From NCBI RefSeq assembly GCF_000282495.1, contig NZ_AKJE01000029.1, positions 1-64,000 on the forward strand: 64,000 nt of DNA, written 5' to 3'. Below the pieces are notes generated by a model that made no database searches, was not told the DNA's origin, and saw only the letters and a list, made by a program, of their open reading frames with translations. Each line of letters starts with the position of its first letter. Within the stretch, counting starts at the first letter, position 1. The position numbers and the translations under genes are program-made. The DNA comes from Pseudomonas sp. GM79 (lineage in GTDB: Bacteria; Pseudomonadota; Gammaproteobacteria; Pseudomonadales; Pseudomonadaceae). This document shows positions 10,583 to 20,193 of the stretch, in pieces.

Positions 10583-10672
10583 TGTGGGAGCGGGCTTGCT
10601 CGCGAAAACGGTGTAACAGTCAACAATGATGTTGAATGTTATGGCCCCTTCGCGAGCAAGCCCGCTCCCACA
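10583..10672. repeat. REPIN, 90 bp
   Basis: Two inverted REP cores with a divergent middle, exactly 90 bp. It fills the space between the convergent PhzF-like gene and the ABC ATPase gene, where no ordinary terminator is seen. Confidence 0.9.
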
Positions 10673-10686
10673 TGTGTTCGCGTTGT

Positions 10687-11796
10687 TCAGCTGGCGGTGC
10701 TGTACCGCCGAACACCGGATTCGATTACCGGAATCTGCGCCGCCGTGCTGCCGGAGGCCTGGAACAGCACCAAGTGTTCAGCCGCCACCCGAATGCCTAC
10801 TTCAGCACCGACCAGATGATCGGCATGACTCGGGAAAATCGACTCCAGCTGCGCGCCCGTAGACAACTGCAAGCGGTACAGAGTCGATGCCCCCTGGAAG
10901 CTCTTGCCAACAATCTGCGCCCTCAGTGGGCTGTCCGGCGCATAGACGATATCGTCCGGACGCAACAACACGTCCACGGCGCATCCGATCGGCCAGGTGT
11001 AGGCACGGTTGCCGCGTAATTCACCCAACTCGGTCTGCACCGATTCCGGGCTGCTTAACTGGCCGCGAATGAAGTAACCCTGGCCAATGAAACTGGCCAC
11101 GAATGGCGTCAGGGGTTCGTGATAGAGGTTGTAGGGCGTGTCCCACTGCTCCAGGCGACCTTCCTTGAAAACGCCCACGTGGTCACTGACCGCGAAGGCT
11201 TCTTCCTGATCGTGGGTCACCAGGATTGCACTGGTGCCGCGAGCCTTGAGAATGGCGCGTACTTCATGACTGAGCTTGCGTCGCAATTCGCCGTCCAGGT
11301 TAGAGAACGGTTCGTCGAGCAACAGCAGTTGCGGTTCCGGCGCCAGGGCGCGGGCGAGGGCGACACGTTGCTGCTGGCCACCGGACAGCTCATGGGGGAA
11401 GCGCTTGCCGAGGTTTTTCAGGTTGACCAGTTCGAGCAGCTCTTCGGTGATGCGATCCTTTTGCGGGTGCTTGCGGATCCCGAAAGCGATGTTCTCGGCC
11501 ACACTCAAATGCGGAAACAGTGCGTAATCCTGAAACACCATGCCGATCCGGCGCTTCTCCGGGGCAAGGGTGAAGCCGGCGCTGGAGATGGTCTCGCCCG
11601 CCAACTGGATTTCACCTTCATGCACCGGTTCAAAACCGGCAATCGCCCGCAGGGTGGTGGTTTTGCCGCAGCCCGAAGACCCCAGCAGGCAACCGATATC
11701 CCCAGCATTCAAATGCAGGTTGAGGTTCTGCACGACCCGCTGGTTTTGGTAACCGCAGGCCAGATTGCGCAGGTTCAGCAGTAAGGTCTGGCTCAT
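10687..11796 (-). CDS. Orphan ABC transporter ATPase, Fe(III)/spermidine importer type
   Basis: The chosen ATG at 11796 ([14 protein letters not shown]) overlaps the argF stop by four bases and gives 369 residues; the ATG at 11940 lies inside argF and is rejected. Walker A is GSSGCGKTT, the signature is [14 protein letters not shown], Walker B is [12 protein letters not shown] and the switch histidine is in VTHDQEEA. The last 120 or so residues form a TOBE-like domain, as in FbpC, PotA and CysA. No permease or binding protein lies nearby, so its partners and substrate are unknown. Gene order (argF followed by this ATPase) matches P. aeruginosa as I recall it. Confidence 0.87.
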   Translation of the reverse strand: MSQTLLLNLRNLACGYQNQRVVQNLNLHLNAGDIGCLLGSSGCGKTTTLRAIAGFEPVHEGEIQLAGETISSAGFTLAPEKRRIGMVFQDYALFPHLSVAENIAFGIRKHPQKDRITEELLELVNLKNLGKRFPHELSGGQQQRVALARALAPEPQLLLLDEPFSNLDGELRRKLSHEVRAILKARGTSAILVTHDQEEAFAVSDHVGVFKEGRLEQWDTPYNLYHEPLTPFVASFIGQGYFIRGQLSSPESVQTELGELRGNRAYTWPIGCAVDVLLRPDDIVYAPDSPLRAQIVGKSFQGASTLYRLQLSTGAQLESIFPSHADHLVGAEVGIRVAAEHLVLFQASGSTAAQIPVIESGVRRYSTAS

Positions 11797-12713
11797 GCGT
11801 GGTGGTACGAAGGCGGGACGAGGAATTCGAGCAAGGCCTTTTGTGCATGAAGACGGTTTTCGGCTTGATCCCAGGCCACCGAACGCGAGTCGTCGAGCAG
11901 GTCGAGGCTGATTTCCTCGCCACGGTGGGCCGGCAGGCAATGCATGAACAGCACGTCCGGCGCGGCCAGGTCGAGCAGGGCACGGTTGACCTGGAACGGT
12001 GCGAACAACTTCAGGCGCTTGGCGGTTTCCTCTTCCTGGCCCATGGAGGTCCAGACGTCGGTGCTCACCAGGTGCGCACCGCGCACGGCTTCCTGCGGGT
12101 CGCGGACGATGGTCACCCGATCGCCGGCTTTAGCCACGAACTCAGGGTTGGGTTCGTAACCTTCCGGGCAGGCTATGCGCAACTGGAAGTCGAACTGGAT
12201 CGCCGCTTCTATATAGCTGTTGCACATGTTGTTGCCATCGCCGATCCAGGCCACGGTCTTGCCTTGAATCGAACCACGGTGTTCGAGGAAGGTTTGCATG
12301 TCGGCCAGCAATTGGCAGGGGTGCAGGTCATCGGACAGGCCATTGATCACCGGCACGCGGGAATTGGCGGCGAATTCGGTCAGGGTACTGTGGGCAAAGG
12401 TACGGATCATCACCGCATCGAGCATGCTCGACATGACGATGGCGCAGTCGCCGATCGGCTCGCCTCGACCCAATTGGGTGTCGCGTGGCGACAGGAAGAT
12501 CGCCTGGCCGCCGAGCTGGATCATGCCGGCTTCGAACGAGATGCGTGTGCGGGTCGAGGACTTCTCGAAAATCATCCCCAGGACGCGGTTTTTCAAAGGC
12601 TCGAACAGTACGCCGCGGTTACGCAGGTCCTTGAGCTCAACGCCTCGACGGATCACGCTGACCAGCTCTTCGGGCGTGCAATCCATCAGGGAGAGAAAGT
12701 GCCTTGCGCTCAT
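11793..12713 (-). CDS. argF: Anabolic ornithine carbamoyltransferase ArgF
   Basis: ArgF joins carbamoyl phosphate and ornithine to make citrulline in arginine biosynthesis. The carbamoyl-phosphate motif SSTRTR is at about residues 52-57, the ornithine-binding [10 protein letters not shown] and the terminal [10 protein letters not shown] are present. The 306-residue length fits the anabolic trimeric enzyme. Two consecutive ATG codons occur (12716 and 12713); AGGTAG lies upstream and either is possible. A matching ArgR half-site lies about 130 bases upstream. The stop overlaps the start of the ABC ATPase. Confidence 0.95.
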   Translation of the reverse strand: MSARHFLSLMDCTPEELVSVIRRGVELKDLRNRGVLFEPLKNRVLGMIFEKSSTRTRISFEAGMIQLGGQAIFLSPRDTQLGRGEPIGDCAIVMSSMLDAVMIRTFAHSTLTEFAANSRVPVINGLSDDLHPCQLLADMQTFLEHRGSIQGKTVAWIGDGNNMCNSYIEAAIQFDFQLRIACPEGYEPNPEFVAKAGDRVTIVRDPQEAVRGAHLVSTDVWTSMGQEEETAKRLKLFAPFQVNRALLDLAAPDVLFMHCLPAHRGEEISLDLLDDSRSVAWDQAENRLHAQKALLEFLVPPSYHHA

Positions 12714-12716
12714 CAT

Positions 12717-13119
12717 TGACTACCTTTTTGCAACAGACCGCAGATACTCAAAGCCTTGTTTAACTGAAAAACGGGCGAGACCTGCGGCGTAAGCCGCACG
12801 GGGCGACGAAATAGGGGAAGGCGCGATATTGACATTAAATGTCGCGTTTTTCCAATGGGCTACGGTGTTTAGGGGATTTCAGAGGGGCTACGGGTGACCG
12901 CAGTAGCGCTTTTGAAGCCTGTTTCCTGACAGCAGCTAACCATTTGTACACCGCGCTCGCCGGACTTGGCAATCAAACAGGACGCGGGCGACACGCTGGC
13001 GGTCGGTTTTTGACCTGTCATTCGGACCTTTGGCGGGCAATGTGTCTTGTCCGAAACATTTGCTAAAGCAAAGTGCTGCGTTATAACTAAGGCACGAGCG
13101 ACGCAGGAAGCCATCTGGA
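12717..13119. other. Divergent intergenic region argF / 96-aa gene
   Basis: A 403-base region between divergent genes. Besides the ArgR-like site it contains TTGACATTAAATG (12829-12841) as a possible promoter element and a near-palindrome TTTGCTAAAGCAAA (13059-13072). No RNA gene or terminator is convincing. Confidence 0.4.
12819..12860 (-). promoter_or_regulatory. Candidate ArgR operator of argF
   Basis: TGTCGC-N8-AA at 12840-12855 matches the Pseudomonas ArgR half-site TGTCGCN8AAN5 exactly. A weaker half-site (AGGCGC-N8-CA) starts exactly 21 bases earlier at 12819. ArgR repression of argF is known in P. aeruginosa; binding here is inferred. Confidence 0.6.
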
Positions 13120-13410
13120 ATGGAATCGAAAGAACAGCTGTTAATGGAATTACTCGGGCTTACGGCCCGCTCTCTGACTCACCTCACCGCTTCCATGACC
13201 TCGATGTCTTTCGAGTTGTTGCGCAGTGAAGACGAAGTCACGAAAGCGGCTGGCCGGCGCATGATTGACCGCATGGCCACCATCAGCGCCGGGCTCGACG
13301 AACATTGGCGACTGATCGGCGAGCTCACCGGCGTGCATGTTGCCCATGAGCAGATCGAAACCATCGAGGAGATCCAGTTGCAGGCGCCGCCGAGCCTGCC
13401 GTCGAACTGA
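13120..13410 (+). CDS. Small conserved hypothetical protein, 96 aa
   Basis: I do not recognise a named family. The 96-residue protein is mainly helical by composition (LLMELLGLTARSLTHLTASM, MTSMSFELLRSEDEVTKAAG), acidic, without a signal peptide or membrane segment, and ends in a short proline/serine tail. It lacks cysteines. CAGGAAG lies upstream of the ATG. It lies between argF and a molybdopterin oxidoreductase gene, 134 bases upstream of the latter in the same direction, and could be co-transcribed with it. GC content and codon use look like the surrounding core genes. Confidence 0.7.
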   Translation: MESKEQLLMELLGLTARSLTHLTASMTSMSFELLRSEDEVTKAAGRRMIDRMATISAGLDEHWRLIGELTGVHVAHEQIETIEEIQLQAPPSLPSN

Positions 13411-13544
13411 TCTTTTGCTGCCATTGGCTGGCCTGATGGCCGCCGATTCACAAGACGAACGTCGCTGGCCAAGGGGTGAGTCGCGCGCCATAGTTTTGTT
13501 CCCGCGGCCGATCTTGCCCGCCCAGAACAAAACAGAGACTGGCC

Positions 13545-15650
13545 ATGACCAAGACTCTCCATCACCGTGCGTGCCACCTGTGTGAAGCCATCTGCGGCCT
13601 GACCATCGAAACCACCGAGGTCGAAGGCGGCGTACAGATCACCTCGATCAAGGGTGATCCACAGGACACTTTCAGCCGCGGGCACATCTGCCCCAAAGCA
13701 GTTGCCCTGCAAGACATTCAGAACGATCCGGATCGCCTGCGTCAGCCGATGCGGCGAACAGGCAGCGAATGGCAGCCTATGGAGTGGGAAGACGCTTTCA
13801 GCCTTGTAGCCGAACGCCTGGCGGCGATCCAGGAGCGTCACGGGCAGAACGCGGTGGCGGTCTATCAGGGCAATCCCAGCGTACACAACTACGGGTTGAT
13901 GACCCACAGCAATTATTTCCTCGGCCTGCTGAAAACCCGCAACCGGTTTTCCGCGACATCGGTCGATCAGTTGCCCCATCACTTGACCAGCCACTTGATG
14001 TACGGCCACGGCTTGCTGCTGCCGATCCCGGACATCGATCACACCGATTTCATGCTGATCCTGGGCGGCAATCCACTGGCCTCCAACGGCAGCATCATGA
14101 CCGTGCCGGATGTGGAGAAGCGCCTCAAGGCGATTCAGGCCCGGGGCGGCAAAGTCGTGGTGGTCGATCCGCGTCGCAGCGAAACAGCGGCGATGGCTGA
14201 TCAGCATTTGTTCGTGCGTCCCGGTGGTGATGCGGCGCTGTTGTTCGGGCTGCTCAATACCTTGTTTGCCGAAGGCTTGACCCACGACAGTCATTTACCG
14301 GTCGATGGCCTGGATGAAGTGCGTGAGGCAATCGCAGGGTTCACCGCCGAGGCCATGAGCCCGCTGTGCGCGATACCCGCCGAGCAGATCCGCCAACTGG
14401 CACGGGACTTCGCGGCAGCGCCGACAGCGGTCTGCTACGGGCGCATGGGGGTTTCGACCCAGGCTTTCGGCACCCTGTGCCATTGGCTGGTGCAACTGAT
14501 CAATCTGGTCACCGGCAACCTCGACCGGGTGGGCGGTGCGTTGTGCACCGAGCCTGCGGTGGATCTGGTGGCATCGACCTCGGGCGGTCATTTCAACCGG
14601 TGGCAGAGCCGCGTGTCCGGGCGTCCGGAATACGCGGGAGAGCTGCCGGTATCGGCGCTGGCCGAAGAGATGCTCACCGAAGGGGAAGGGCAGGTCCGCG
14701 CGCTGATCACCGTGGCGGGTAATCCGGTGCTGTCCACGCCCAATGGCCGACAACTGGAGCAGGCGCTGGACGGATTGGAGTTCATGGTCAGCGTTGACCT
14801 GTACATCAATGAAACCACGCGTTATGCCGACCTGATCCTGCCGTCGACTTCGGCGCTGGAAAACGATCACTACGACACCACGTTCAACATGTTCGCGGTG
14901 CGCAACGTCACCCGCTTTAACCGGGCGATCCTGGCCAAACCCGAAGGCGCGCTGCATGACTGGGAAATCTTCGTGGGGCTGGCCAAGGCTTTTGCAGCGA
15001 AGACTGGCAAAGAGCTGAAGCCGACCATTGCCCCCGCGCAGATGATCGACCTGGGGCTGCGGATGGGGCGGTATGGCGACGCTTCGGAACACAAACTGTC
15101 ATTGGCGACCCTGTTCGATCATCCTCACGGTATCGATCTGGGCGCGCTCAAACCCAACCTGGCGCCACGCCTGAAGACCGCCAATCAGCGAGTCCAGGCA
15201 GCACCCGTCGAGATCCTCGCCGACCTGGCGCGCTTCGCGGCGCTACAAGCACCGGCTGCCGATGAGCTGCTGATGATCGGCCGCCGCCATGTGCGCAGCA
15301 ACAACTCATGGATGCACAACTATCACCGTCTGGTGAAGGGCAAACCGCGCCATCAACTGCTGATGAACCCGGATGACCTGGCCAGCCGCGGGCTCCACGA
15401 TGGGCAGCGAGTGCGCGTCAGTTCGCGGGTCGGGGTGATCGAGGTTGAAGTGGTCGCCAGCCTGGATATGATGAAAGGTGTGGTCAGCCTTCCTCACGGT
15501 TGGGGTCATGCGCGACCGGGTGTGCAGATGACGATTGCCAGCGCTCAACCCGGCTCCAGCGCCAATGACCTGACTGACGAATGTCAGCTCGATGAGTTGT
15601 CGGGTAATGCGGCGTTGAACGGCGTGCCGGTGACCGTGGCGGCGGCATGA
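13545..15650 (+). CDS. Molybdopterin-dependent oxidoreductase with one [4Fe-4S] cluster
   Basis: This 701-residue protein belongs to the formate dehydrogenase/nitrate reductase (DMSO reductase) family. Cys10, Cys13, Cys17 and Cys49 (ACHLCEAIC and GHICPK) form the N-terminal [4Fe-4S] site, followed by the conserved lysine. The middle carries the pterin-binding regions (MLILGGNPLASNGSIM, VVVDPRRSETAAMADQHLFV) and the C-terminus holds the molydopterin dinucleotide-binding domain (LLMIGRRHVRSNNSWMHNYH). There is no Tat signal, so it is cytoplasmic. No electron-transfer subunit lies beside it. The substrate cannot be told; formate dehydrogenase-like function is only one possibility. Confidence 0.88.
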   Translation: MTKTLHHRACHLCEAICGLTIETTEVEGGVQITSIKGDPQDTFSRGHICPKAVALQDIQNDPDRLRQPMRRTGSEWQPMEWEDAFSLVAERLAAIQERHGQNAVAVYQGNPSVHNYGLMTHSNYFLGLLKTRNRFSATSVDQLPHHLTSHLMYGHGLLLPIPDIDHTDFMLILGGNPLASNGSIMTVPDVEKRLKAIQARGGKVVVVDPRRSETAAMADQHLFVRPGGDAALLFGLLNTLFAEGLTHDSHLPVDGLDEVREAIAGFTAEAMSPLCAIPAEQIRQLARDFAAAPTAVCYGRMGVSTQAFGTLCHWLVQLINLVTGNLDRVGGALCTEPAVDLVASTSGGHFNRWQSRVSGRPEYAGELPVSALAEEMLTEGEGQVRALITVAGNPVLSTPNGRQLEQALDGLEFMVSVDLYINETTRYADLILPSTSALENDHYDTTFNMFAVRNVTRFNRAILAKPEGALHDWEIFVGLAKAFAAKTGKELKPTIAPAQMIDLGLRMGRYGDASEHKLSLATLFDHPHGIDLGALKPNLAPRLKTANQRVQAAPVEILADLARFAALQAPAADELLMIGRRHVRSNNSWMHNYHRLVKGKPRHQLLMNPDDLASRGLHDGQRVRVSSRVGVIEVEVVASLDMMKGVVSLPHGWGHARPGVQMTIASAQPGSSANDLTDECQLDELSGNAALNGVPVTVAAA

Positions 15651-15747
15651 ATATGACTGTCGGGGAGGCCGAGCATGGCGCTCGGGTTTCCGTTACAATG
15701 CGCCACCGTGCCGACCACTGAGTCGGAAAGTTCAGCCGAGGTGCTCC

Positions 15748-16089
15748 ATGGATATCATCGAAACGATTAAAGAGCAGATTGCCAACAACACCATTCTGCT
15801 TTACATGAAAGGCTCGCCGAATGCCCCACAGTGTGGGTTCTCCGCGAAAGCCGCTCAGGCTGTAATGGCCTGTGGCGAAAAGTTTGCCTATGTGGACATC
15901 CTGCAGAACCCGGAAATCCGCGCCAACCTGCCAAAGTACGCCAACTGGCCAACCTTCCCGCAACTGTGGGTCGGTGGTGAGCTGGTCGGCGGTAGCGACA
16001 TCATGACTGAAATGGCTGCTGATGGTTCGTTGCAAGCGACGATCAAAGCCGCTGTTGAAGCTGCTGCGGCCAACAAGACCGACGCCTGA
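15748..16089 (+). CDS. grxD: Monothiol glutaredoxin GrxD
   Basis: A 113-residue monothiol glutaredoxin with the CGFS active site (PQCGFSAKAAQA, Cys29). Such proteins bind a glutathione-ligated [2Fe-2S] cluster and pass it to target proteins. The glutathione-binding WPTFPQLWVGGELVGGSDI is intact. The gene lies close to bacterioferritin and its ferredoxin, as in other pseudomonads, suggesting a common iron-homeostasis neighbourhood. GAGGTG lies before the ATG. A REPIN and a two-way terminator follow. Confidence 0.95.
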   Translation: MDIIETIKEQIANNTILLYMKGSPNAPQCGFSAKAAQAVMACGEKFAYVDILQNPEIRANLPKYANWPTFPQLWVGGELVGGSDIMTEMAADGSLQATIKAAVEAAAANKTDA

Positions 16090-16098
16090 TTCGCTGTT

Positions 16099-16188
16099 TG
16101 TGGGAGCGGGCTTGCTCGCGAAGGCGGTATGACATTCAACAGATAAGTTGACTGACCTACCGTTTTCGCGAGCAAGCCCGCTCCCACA
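16099..16188. repeat. REPIN, 90 bp
   Basis: Inverted REP cores, exactly 90 bp, ten bases after the grxD stop and before the shared terminator. Confidence 0.9.
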
Positions 16189-16221
16189 TTTGTTCCAGGG
16201 TGAGCCTGAAGTTCGGTCATT

Positions 16222-16260
16222 AAAAAGCCCCGCCTCTTTAAAAGAGAGCGGGGCTTTTTA
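16222..16260. terminator. Bidirectional terminator between grxD and bfr
   Basis: AAAAAGCCCCGC pairs with GCGGGGCTTTTT with an internal CTCTT/AAGAG extension. T tracts flank it on both strands, so it can end grxD (plus) and bfr (minus). Confidence 0.9.
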
Positions 16261-16286
16261 TTGCATCGCGATTAGCGGCGTAGCAT

Positions 16287-16760
16287 TTACTCTTCGCCCA
16301 TCTGCGACTGCAGATAGTTCTCAAGACCGACTTTGTCGATCAGGCCCAGTTGGGTTTCCAGCCAGTCGATATGTTCTTCTTCGGATTCAAGAATGTCTTC
16401 GAGCAGTTCACGGCTACCGAAGTCGCCGACAGTTTCGCAGTGAGCGATAGCGACTTTCAGATCGGCATGGCCTTCGCGTTCGATCTTCAAGTCACACTCA
16501 AGCATTTCCTTGGTGTGTTCGCCGATGTTCAGCTTGCCCAGGTCCTGGACGTTCGGCAGGCCTTCAAGGAACAGGATGCGCTTGATCAGCTTGTCGGCGT
16601 GCTTCATCTCGTCGATGGATTCGTGGTACTCGTGCTTACCGAGCTTGTTCAGGCCCCAATCTTCATACATGCGTGCATGCAAAAAGTATTGGTTGATCGC
16701 GACCAGCTCATTGGCAAGGATCTTGTTGAGATGCTGGATGACTGTAACGTCGCCTTTCAT
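16287..16760 (-). CDS. bfr: Bacterioferritin, heme-binding type
   Basis: This 157-residue subunit forms the 24-mer iron-storage shell. Ferroxidase ligands Glu18, Glu51 and His54 and the heme ligand Met52 (IDEMKHAD) are all in the expected positions, so it is a BfrB-like, heme-binding and catalytic subunit. The ATG at 16760 ([11 protein letters not shown]) matches the family; the upstream ATG at 16826 adds 22 unrelated residues. It follows bfd in the same direction after about 200 bases including a terminator, so it probably has its own promoter. Bfd is expected to reduce its heme and mobilise iron. Confidence 0.95.
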   Translation of the reverse strand: MKGDVTVIQHLNKILANELVAINQYFLHARMYEDWGLNKLGKHEYHESIDEMKHADKLIKRILFLEGLPNVQDLGKLNIGEHTKEMLECDLKIEREGHADLKVAIAHCETVGDFGSRELLEDILESEEEHIDWLETQLGLIDKVGLENYLQSQMGEE

Positions 16761-16916
16761 GATGGGGTCCTGCCCTGAGTAGCTGTCTATAACGCAGAGT
16801 TTGAGCCGCGTAATTAAGAGTGTCAAACCTAAGTTATTGAAACTTAAATGAAAATTAATCGGAATAAGAATGTTTTTGTTCCGCGTCTAGCGCCTAAGCG
16901 ATTGATTTCCAGACAT

Positions 16917-16942
16917 AAAAAAACCGGACATCAAGTCCGGTT
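16917..16942 (-). terminator. Terminator after bfd
   Basis: AACCGGAC pairs with GTCCGGTT (16922-16942), followed on the minus strand by a run of T. It separates bfd from bfr. Confidence 0.85.
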
Positions 16943-16958
16943 CTTTGAAAGACGGTAG

Positions 16959-17177
16959 TTATGCGGCGGTAAATTCTGCGGGGTAGGGGATCGCCGCCTG
17001 GGCCGATTGCAGTTTGCCCAGGGTTTCACGGACCACTTCCTTGGCAAGGCAGGCGCATTTACCGCATTGGCTGGCAACGCCGGTGGCCTGACGGACTTCC
17101 CGATAGCTGCAGCAACCTTCATAGATTGCATCGCGGATTTGACCGTCGGTGACGCCAGTGCAGAGGCAGACATACAT
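16959..17177 (-). CDS. bfd: Bacterioferritin-associated ferredoxin Bfd
   Basis: Bfd is a small [2Fe-2S] ferredoxin that reduces the heme of bacterioferritin so that stored iron can be released. The ATG at 17177 (MYVCLCTGVTDGQ) gives 72 residues, the standard size. The cluster ligands Cys4, Cys6, Cys38 and Cys41 are all present (CLC and CGKC). A Fur-box-like sequence lies 48 bases upstream, fitting induction under iron starvation. A terminator follows directly. Confidence 0.95.
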   Translation of the reverse strand: MYVCLCTGVTDGQIRDAIYEGCCSYREVRQATGVASQCGKCACLAKEVVRETLGKLQSAQAAIPYPAEFTAA

Positions 17178-17224
17178 AAGTGAAAACCGTCGCTGGTTGT
17201 GACTCAATTGCGATGGATCTTAAT

Positions 17225-17243
17225 GTTAACGAGAATGATTGTC
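17225..17243 (-). promoter_or_regulatory. Fur-box-like site upstream of bfd
   Basis: The 19 bases GTTAACGAGAATGATTGTC match the Fur consensus GATAATGATAATCATTATC at 14 positions. Its place just upstream of bfd fits the known iron repression of that gene. Confidence 0.65.
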
Positions 17244-17502
17244 AAAGTGGTTTCTGAAAGGTTTTCGTCATAAGGGCATGTGACTGACGAACGGTTTCTT
17301 CTCACGTTGTCAGGAGAAAAATATAGCAGCGGTCTTTTTACCTTCCAGGAAAAAAACCATTAAGGCGCTAAGGACAGGTGAAAAACGCGGTGTATGATGG
17401 TCGGCCTTTTGCGAAGCAGGTTTGTGTCACAGGGCTGTCGCCCGAGGGTGGCAGGCTGGCATGAACCCTGTTCTTCAACGTTATTACACCAGGAGATATC
17501 CA

Positions 17503-18105
17503 ATGAGCGTACTCGTAGGCAAACAAGCCCCTGACTTCACCGTACCGGCCGTACTCGGCAATGGCGAAATCGTAGACAGCTTCACCCTGTCCTCGGCCAT
17601 CAAAGGCAAATACGGCCTGGTGTTCTTCTACCCACTGGACTTCACCTTCGTTTGCCCGTCCGAGCTGATCGCTCTGGACAACCGCATGTCTGATTTCAAG
17701 GCACGCAACGTGGAAGTGGTAGCCGTTTCGATCGACTCGCACTTCACCCACAATGCCTGGCGCAACACCCCGGTCAACAATGGTGGCATCGGCGAAGTTC
17801 GCTACACCATGGCGGCCGACCTGAAGCACGAAATCGCCAAGGCCTACGACGTTGAGTCCGAAGGCGGCGTGGCTTTCCGTGGCGCGTTCCTGATCGACGA
17901 CAAAGGCGTTGTCCGCTCGCAGATCATCAACGACCTGCCGCTGGGCCGTAACATCGAAGAGCTGATCCGTCTGGTCGACGCTCTGCAATTCCACGAAGAG
18001 CACGGCGAAGTTTGCCCTGCCAACTGGAAAAAAGGCGACAAAGGCATGACCGCTTCCACCGAAGGTGTTGCGGCTTACCTGACCGAGAACGCTGCTGCGC
18101 TGTAA
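17503..18105 (+). CDS. 2-Cys peroxiredoxin (AhpC/Prx1 type)
   Basis: The 200-residue thiol peroxidase reduces hydrogen peroxide and organic peroxides. The peroxidatic cysteine is Cys51 in DFTFVCPSELIAL and the resolving cysteine is about residue 171 in GEVCPANW, making it a typical 2-Cys enzyme. The ATG at 17503 has AGGAG eight bases upstream; the ATG codons at 17422 and 17461 are rejected. It lies next to bfd and bfr, as in P. aeruginosa, combining iron storage with peroxide defence. A strong terminator follows. Calling it AhpC is possible, but no ahpF is present. Confidence 0.93.
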   Translation: MSVLVGKQAPDFTVPAVLGNGEIVDSFTLSSAIKGKYGLVFFYPLDFTFVCPSELIALDNRMSDFKARNVEVVAVSIDSHFTHNAWRNTPVNNGGIGEVRYTMAADLKHEIAKAYDVESEGGVAFRGAFLIDDKGVVRSQIINDLPLGRNIEELIRLVDALQFHEEHGEVCPANWKKGDKGMTASTEGVAAYLTENAAAL

Positions 18106-18121
18106 GGCACGTTCGAGGCAT

Positions 18122-18152
18122 AAAAAAACCGGCTGCCAAGGCCGGTTTTTTT
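18122..18152 (+). terminator. Terminator after peroxiredoxin gene
   Basis: AAAACCGGC pairs with GCCGGTTTT (18125-18149), followed by a T run, 16 bases after the stop. Confidence 0.9.
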
Positions 18153-18181
18153 ATGGGCGGGATAAACCCAGGCTGTTCACT

Positions 18182-18286
18182 TGTGGCGAGGGAGCTTGCT
18201 CCCGCTGGGCAGCGAAGCGGCCCCACTCTCTTCCTGAAAGAATGGGATTGCTGCGCAGTCCGACGGGAGCAATCTCCCTCGCCACA
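18182..18286. repeat. Second-family REP pair (TGTGGCGAGGGAGC type)
   Basis: TGTGGCGAGGGAGCTTGCTC and its inverted partner enclose about 60 bases. The same family recurs at 31593-31724. It is distinct in sequence from the 90-bp REPINs. Confidence 0.8.
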
Positions 18287-18315
18287 GGTTTGCGTCTCGA
18301 GAGATCAGTGATGGA

Positions 18316-18993
18316 TCAGTCGTTGTAGTCTTCCCAGCCGCCCATTTGTTTCCAGCGATTGACGATGCCGCAGAACAGCTCGGCAGTCTTCTCTGTGTCG
18401 TAGCGAGCCGAATGAGCCTCGCGACCGTCGAAGTCGATATCGGCTGCCTGACAGGCCTTGGCCAATACGGTTTGACCGTAGGCCAGACCTGCGAGGGTCG
18501 CGGTATCGAAGCTGGAAAATGGATGAAACGGGTTACGTTTCATGTCCAGGCGTGCGACAGCGGCGTTGAGGAAGCCCAGATCAAAGCTGCTGTTGTGCCC
18601 GACCAGAATCGCCCGTTTGCAGCCGTTGGCTTTCAGGGCCTTGCGGATGCCGCGGAAAATATCAGTCAGGGCTGCTTCTTCACTCACGGCCATGCGCAAC
18701 GGGTGATCGAGCTTGATCCCGGTGAACTCCAGAGCGGCCGCTTCGATGTTCGCGCCTTCAAATGGCTCGACGCGGAAGAAGTAGGTGTGATCGGGATACA
18801 CAAAGCCCTTTTCGTCCATGGCGATGGTGGTCGCCGCAATTTCCAGCAGGGCATCGGTGGCCGAATTGAAGCCACCGGTTTCTACGTCGACGACAACCGG
18901 CAGGTAACCACGGAATCTGGCAGCCATTGGATGACGAGGACCACCTCCGTTGCCTTGACCGTCCTGTTCGTCGTCGAAATGGTCTTCACTCAC
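18316..18993 (-). CDS. rnt: Ribonuclease T
   Basis: RNase T trims the 3' ends of tRNA and other stable RNAs. The 225-residue DEDD-family exonuclease has Exo [21 protein letters not shown] (Asp and Glu ligands at about residues 36-38), Exo II around [15 protein letters not shown], and Exo [18 protein letters not shown] with the catalytic His and Asp. Length is standard. Its start overlaps the pyrC stop by four bases, so it is probably translated from the pyrC transcript. A REP pair lies past its end; no hairpin terminator with a T tract is evident. Confidence 0.95.
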   Translation of the reverse strand: MSEDHFDDEQDGQGNGGGPRHPMAARFRGYLPVVVDVETGGFNSATDALLEIAATTIAMDEKGFVYPDHTYFFRVEPFEGANIEAAALEFTGIKLDHPLRMAVSEEAALTDIFRGIRKALKANGCKRAILVGHNSSFDLGFLNAAVARLDMKRNPFHPFSSFDTATLAGLAYGQTVLAKACQAADIDFDGREAHSARYDTEKTAELFCGIVNRWKQMGGWEDYND

Positions 18994-20036
18994 GCGTGTT
19001 CCTCCAGCAGGCGCCAGCGCAGTTTTTCACCGGCGCGCAGCGGGATTACAGTCAGCTCGCCAAACGGCAGGCTGGTTGGGGCGGTCCACTCATCGCGGAC
19101 CAGGGTGATGCGATCGGTGTTCACCGGCAGGCCGTAGAAGCGCGGGCCGTTGAGGCTGGCGAAGGCTTCGAGCTTGTCCAGCGCGTTGCGCTGTTCAAAG
19201 GCTTCGGCATACATCTCGATTGCGGCATAAGCGGTGTAGCAACCGGCACAGCCGCAAGCCGCTTCTTTGGCGTGCTGGGCATGGGGTGCCGAGTCGGTGC
19301 CGAGGAAGAACTTGTCGCTGCCACTGGTGGCGGCGTCGAGCAGGGCTTCCTGGTGAGTATTGCGCTTGAGGATCGGCAGGCAGTAGAAGTGCGGCCGAAT
19401 CCCGCCCACCAGCATGTGGTTGCGGTTGTACAGCAGGTGATGCGCGGTGATGGTAGCGCCGACGTTGGCCGAAGCCTCGTTGACGAACTGCACGGCGTCA
19501 GCGGTGGTGATGTGTTCGAACACCACTTTGAGGGTCGGGAAACGCTCGACCACTCGACGCATGTGCTCGTCGATGAAGATTTTTTCGCGATCGAAAACGT
19601 CGACATCGCCACGGGTGACTTCACCGTGAACCAACAAGGGCATCCCGACGTCGGCCATGGCCTCGAGTGCAGGGAAAATCTTGTCGATGCTGGTGACGCC
19701 AGAGTCCGAGTTGGTGGTCGCGCCGGCCGGGTACAACTTGGCGGCGTGAACGAAACCGCTGGCCTTGGCCTCACGAATTTCTTCGGGCTGGGTGCGGTCG
19801 GTCAGGTACAGAACCATCAGCGGTTCGAAACGGCTGCCGGCCGGACGCGCGGCGAGAATCCGCTGGCGATAGCCATTGGCTTCAGCCGCGTTGCGCACCG
19901 GCGGTACCAGGTTGGGCATGATGATGGCGCGACCAAAGGTGCGCGCGACATCCGCGACGGTATTGGTCAACACAGCACCATCGCGAAGATGAATATGCCA
20001 GTCGTCGGGACGCAGCAGGGTCAGGCGGTCGGACAT
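18990..20036 (-). CDS. pyrC: Dihydroorotase PyrC
   Basis: PyrC interconverts carbamoyl aspartate and dihydroorotate in pyrimidine synthesis. The 348-residue protein is the short, E. coli-type enzyme, with zinc ligands in DWHIHLRDG near the N-terminus, the lysine to be carbamylated in [18 protein letters not shown] (about residue 103), and further His ligands ([18 protein letters not shown]) and the late aspartate (FLGTDSAPH). The gene ends in a four-base overlap with rnt. It is read away from motY. Confidence 0.96.
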   Translation of the reverse strand: MSDRLTLLRPDDWHIHLRDGAVLTNTVADVARTFGRAIIMPNLVPPVRNAAEANGYRQRILAARPAGSRFEPLMVLYLTDRTQPEEIREAKASGFVHAAKLYPAGATTNSDSGVTSIDKIFPALEAMADVGMPLLVHGEVTRGDVDVFDREKIFIDEHMRRVVERFPTLKVVFEHITTADAVQFVNEASANVGATITAHHLLYNRNHMLVGGIRPHFYCLPILKRNTHQEALLDAATSGSDKFFLGTDSAPHAQHAKEAACGCAGCYTAYAAIEMYAEAFEQRNALDKLEAFASLNGPRFYGLPVNTDRITLVRDEWTAPTSLPFGELTVIPLRAGEKLRWRLLEEHA

Positions 20037-20193
20037 GAGGGGATTCCAGGCGGGTCGAACTCAGGGGAATGCTACCGGAAAAGACTCTTGCAGGCACTCG
20101 CTATCAAGTTTTGCGGCAACCTTCCGATACCCAACAGGTATGCCGTAAATGTGTGTGTCGGTCTTTTTGTTGCACAAGCCAGTGGAGCCTCCC

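Noticed and set aside
13179..14294. Minus-strand open frame of 371 codons
   Set aside because: It is antisense to the 96-aa gene and the molybdopterin oxidoreductase; no start signal or domain is seen.
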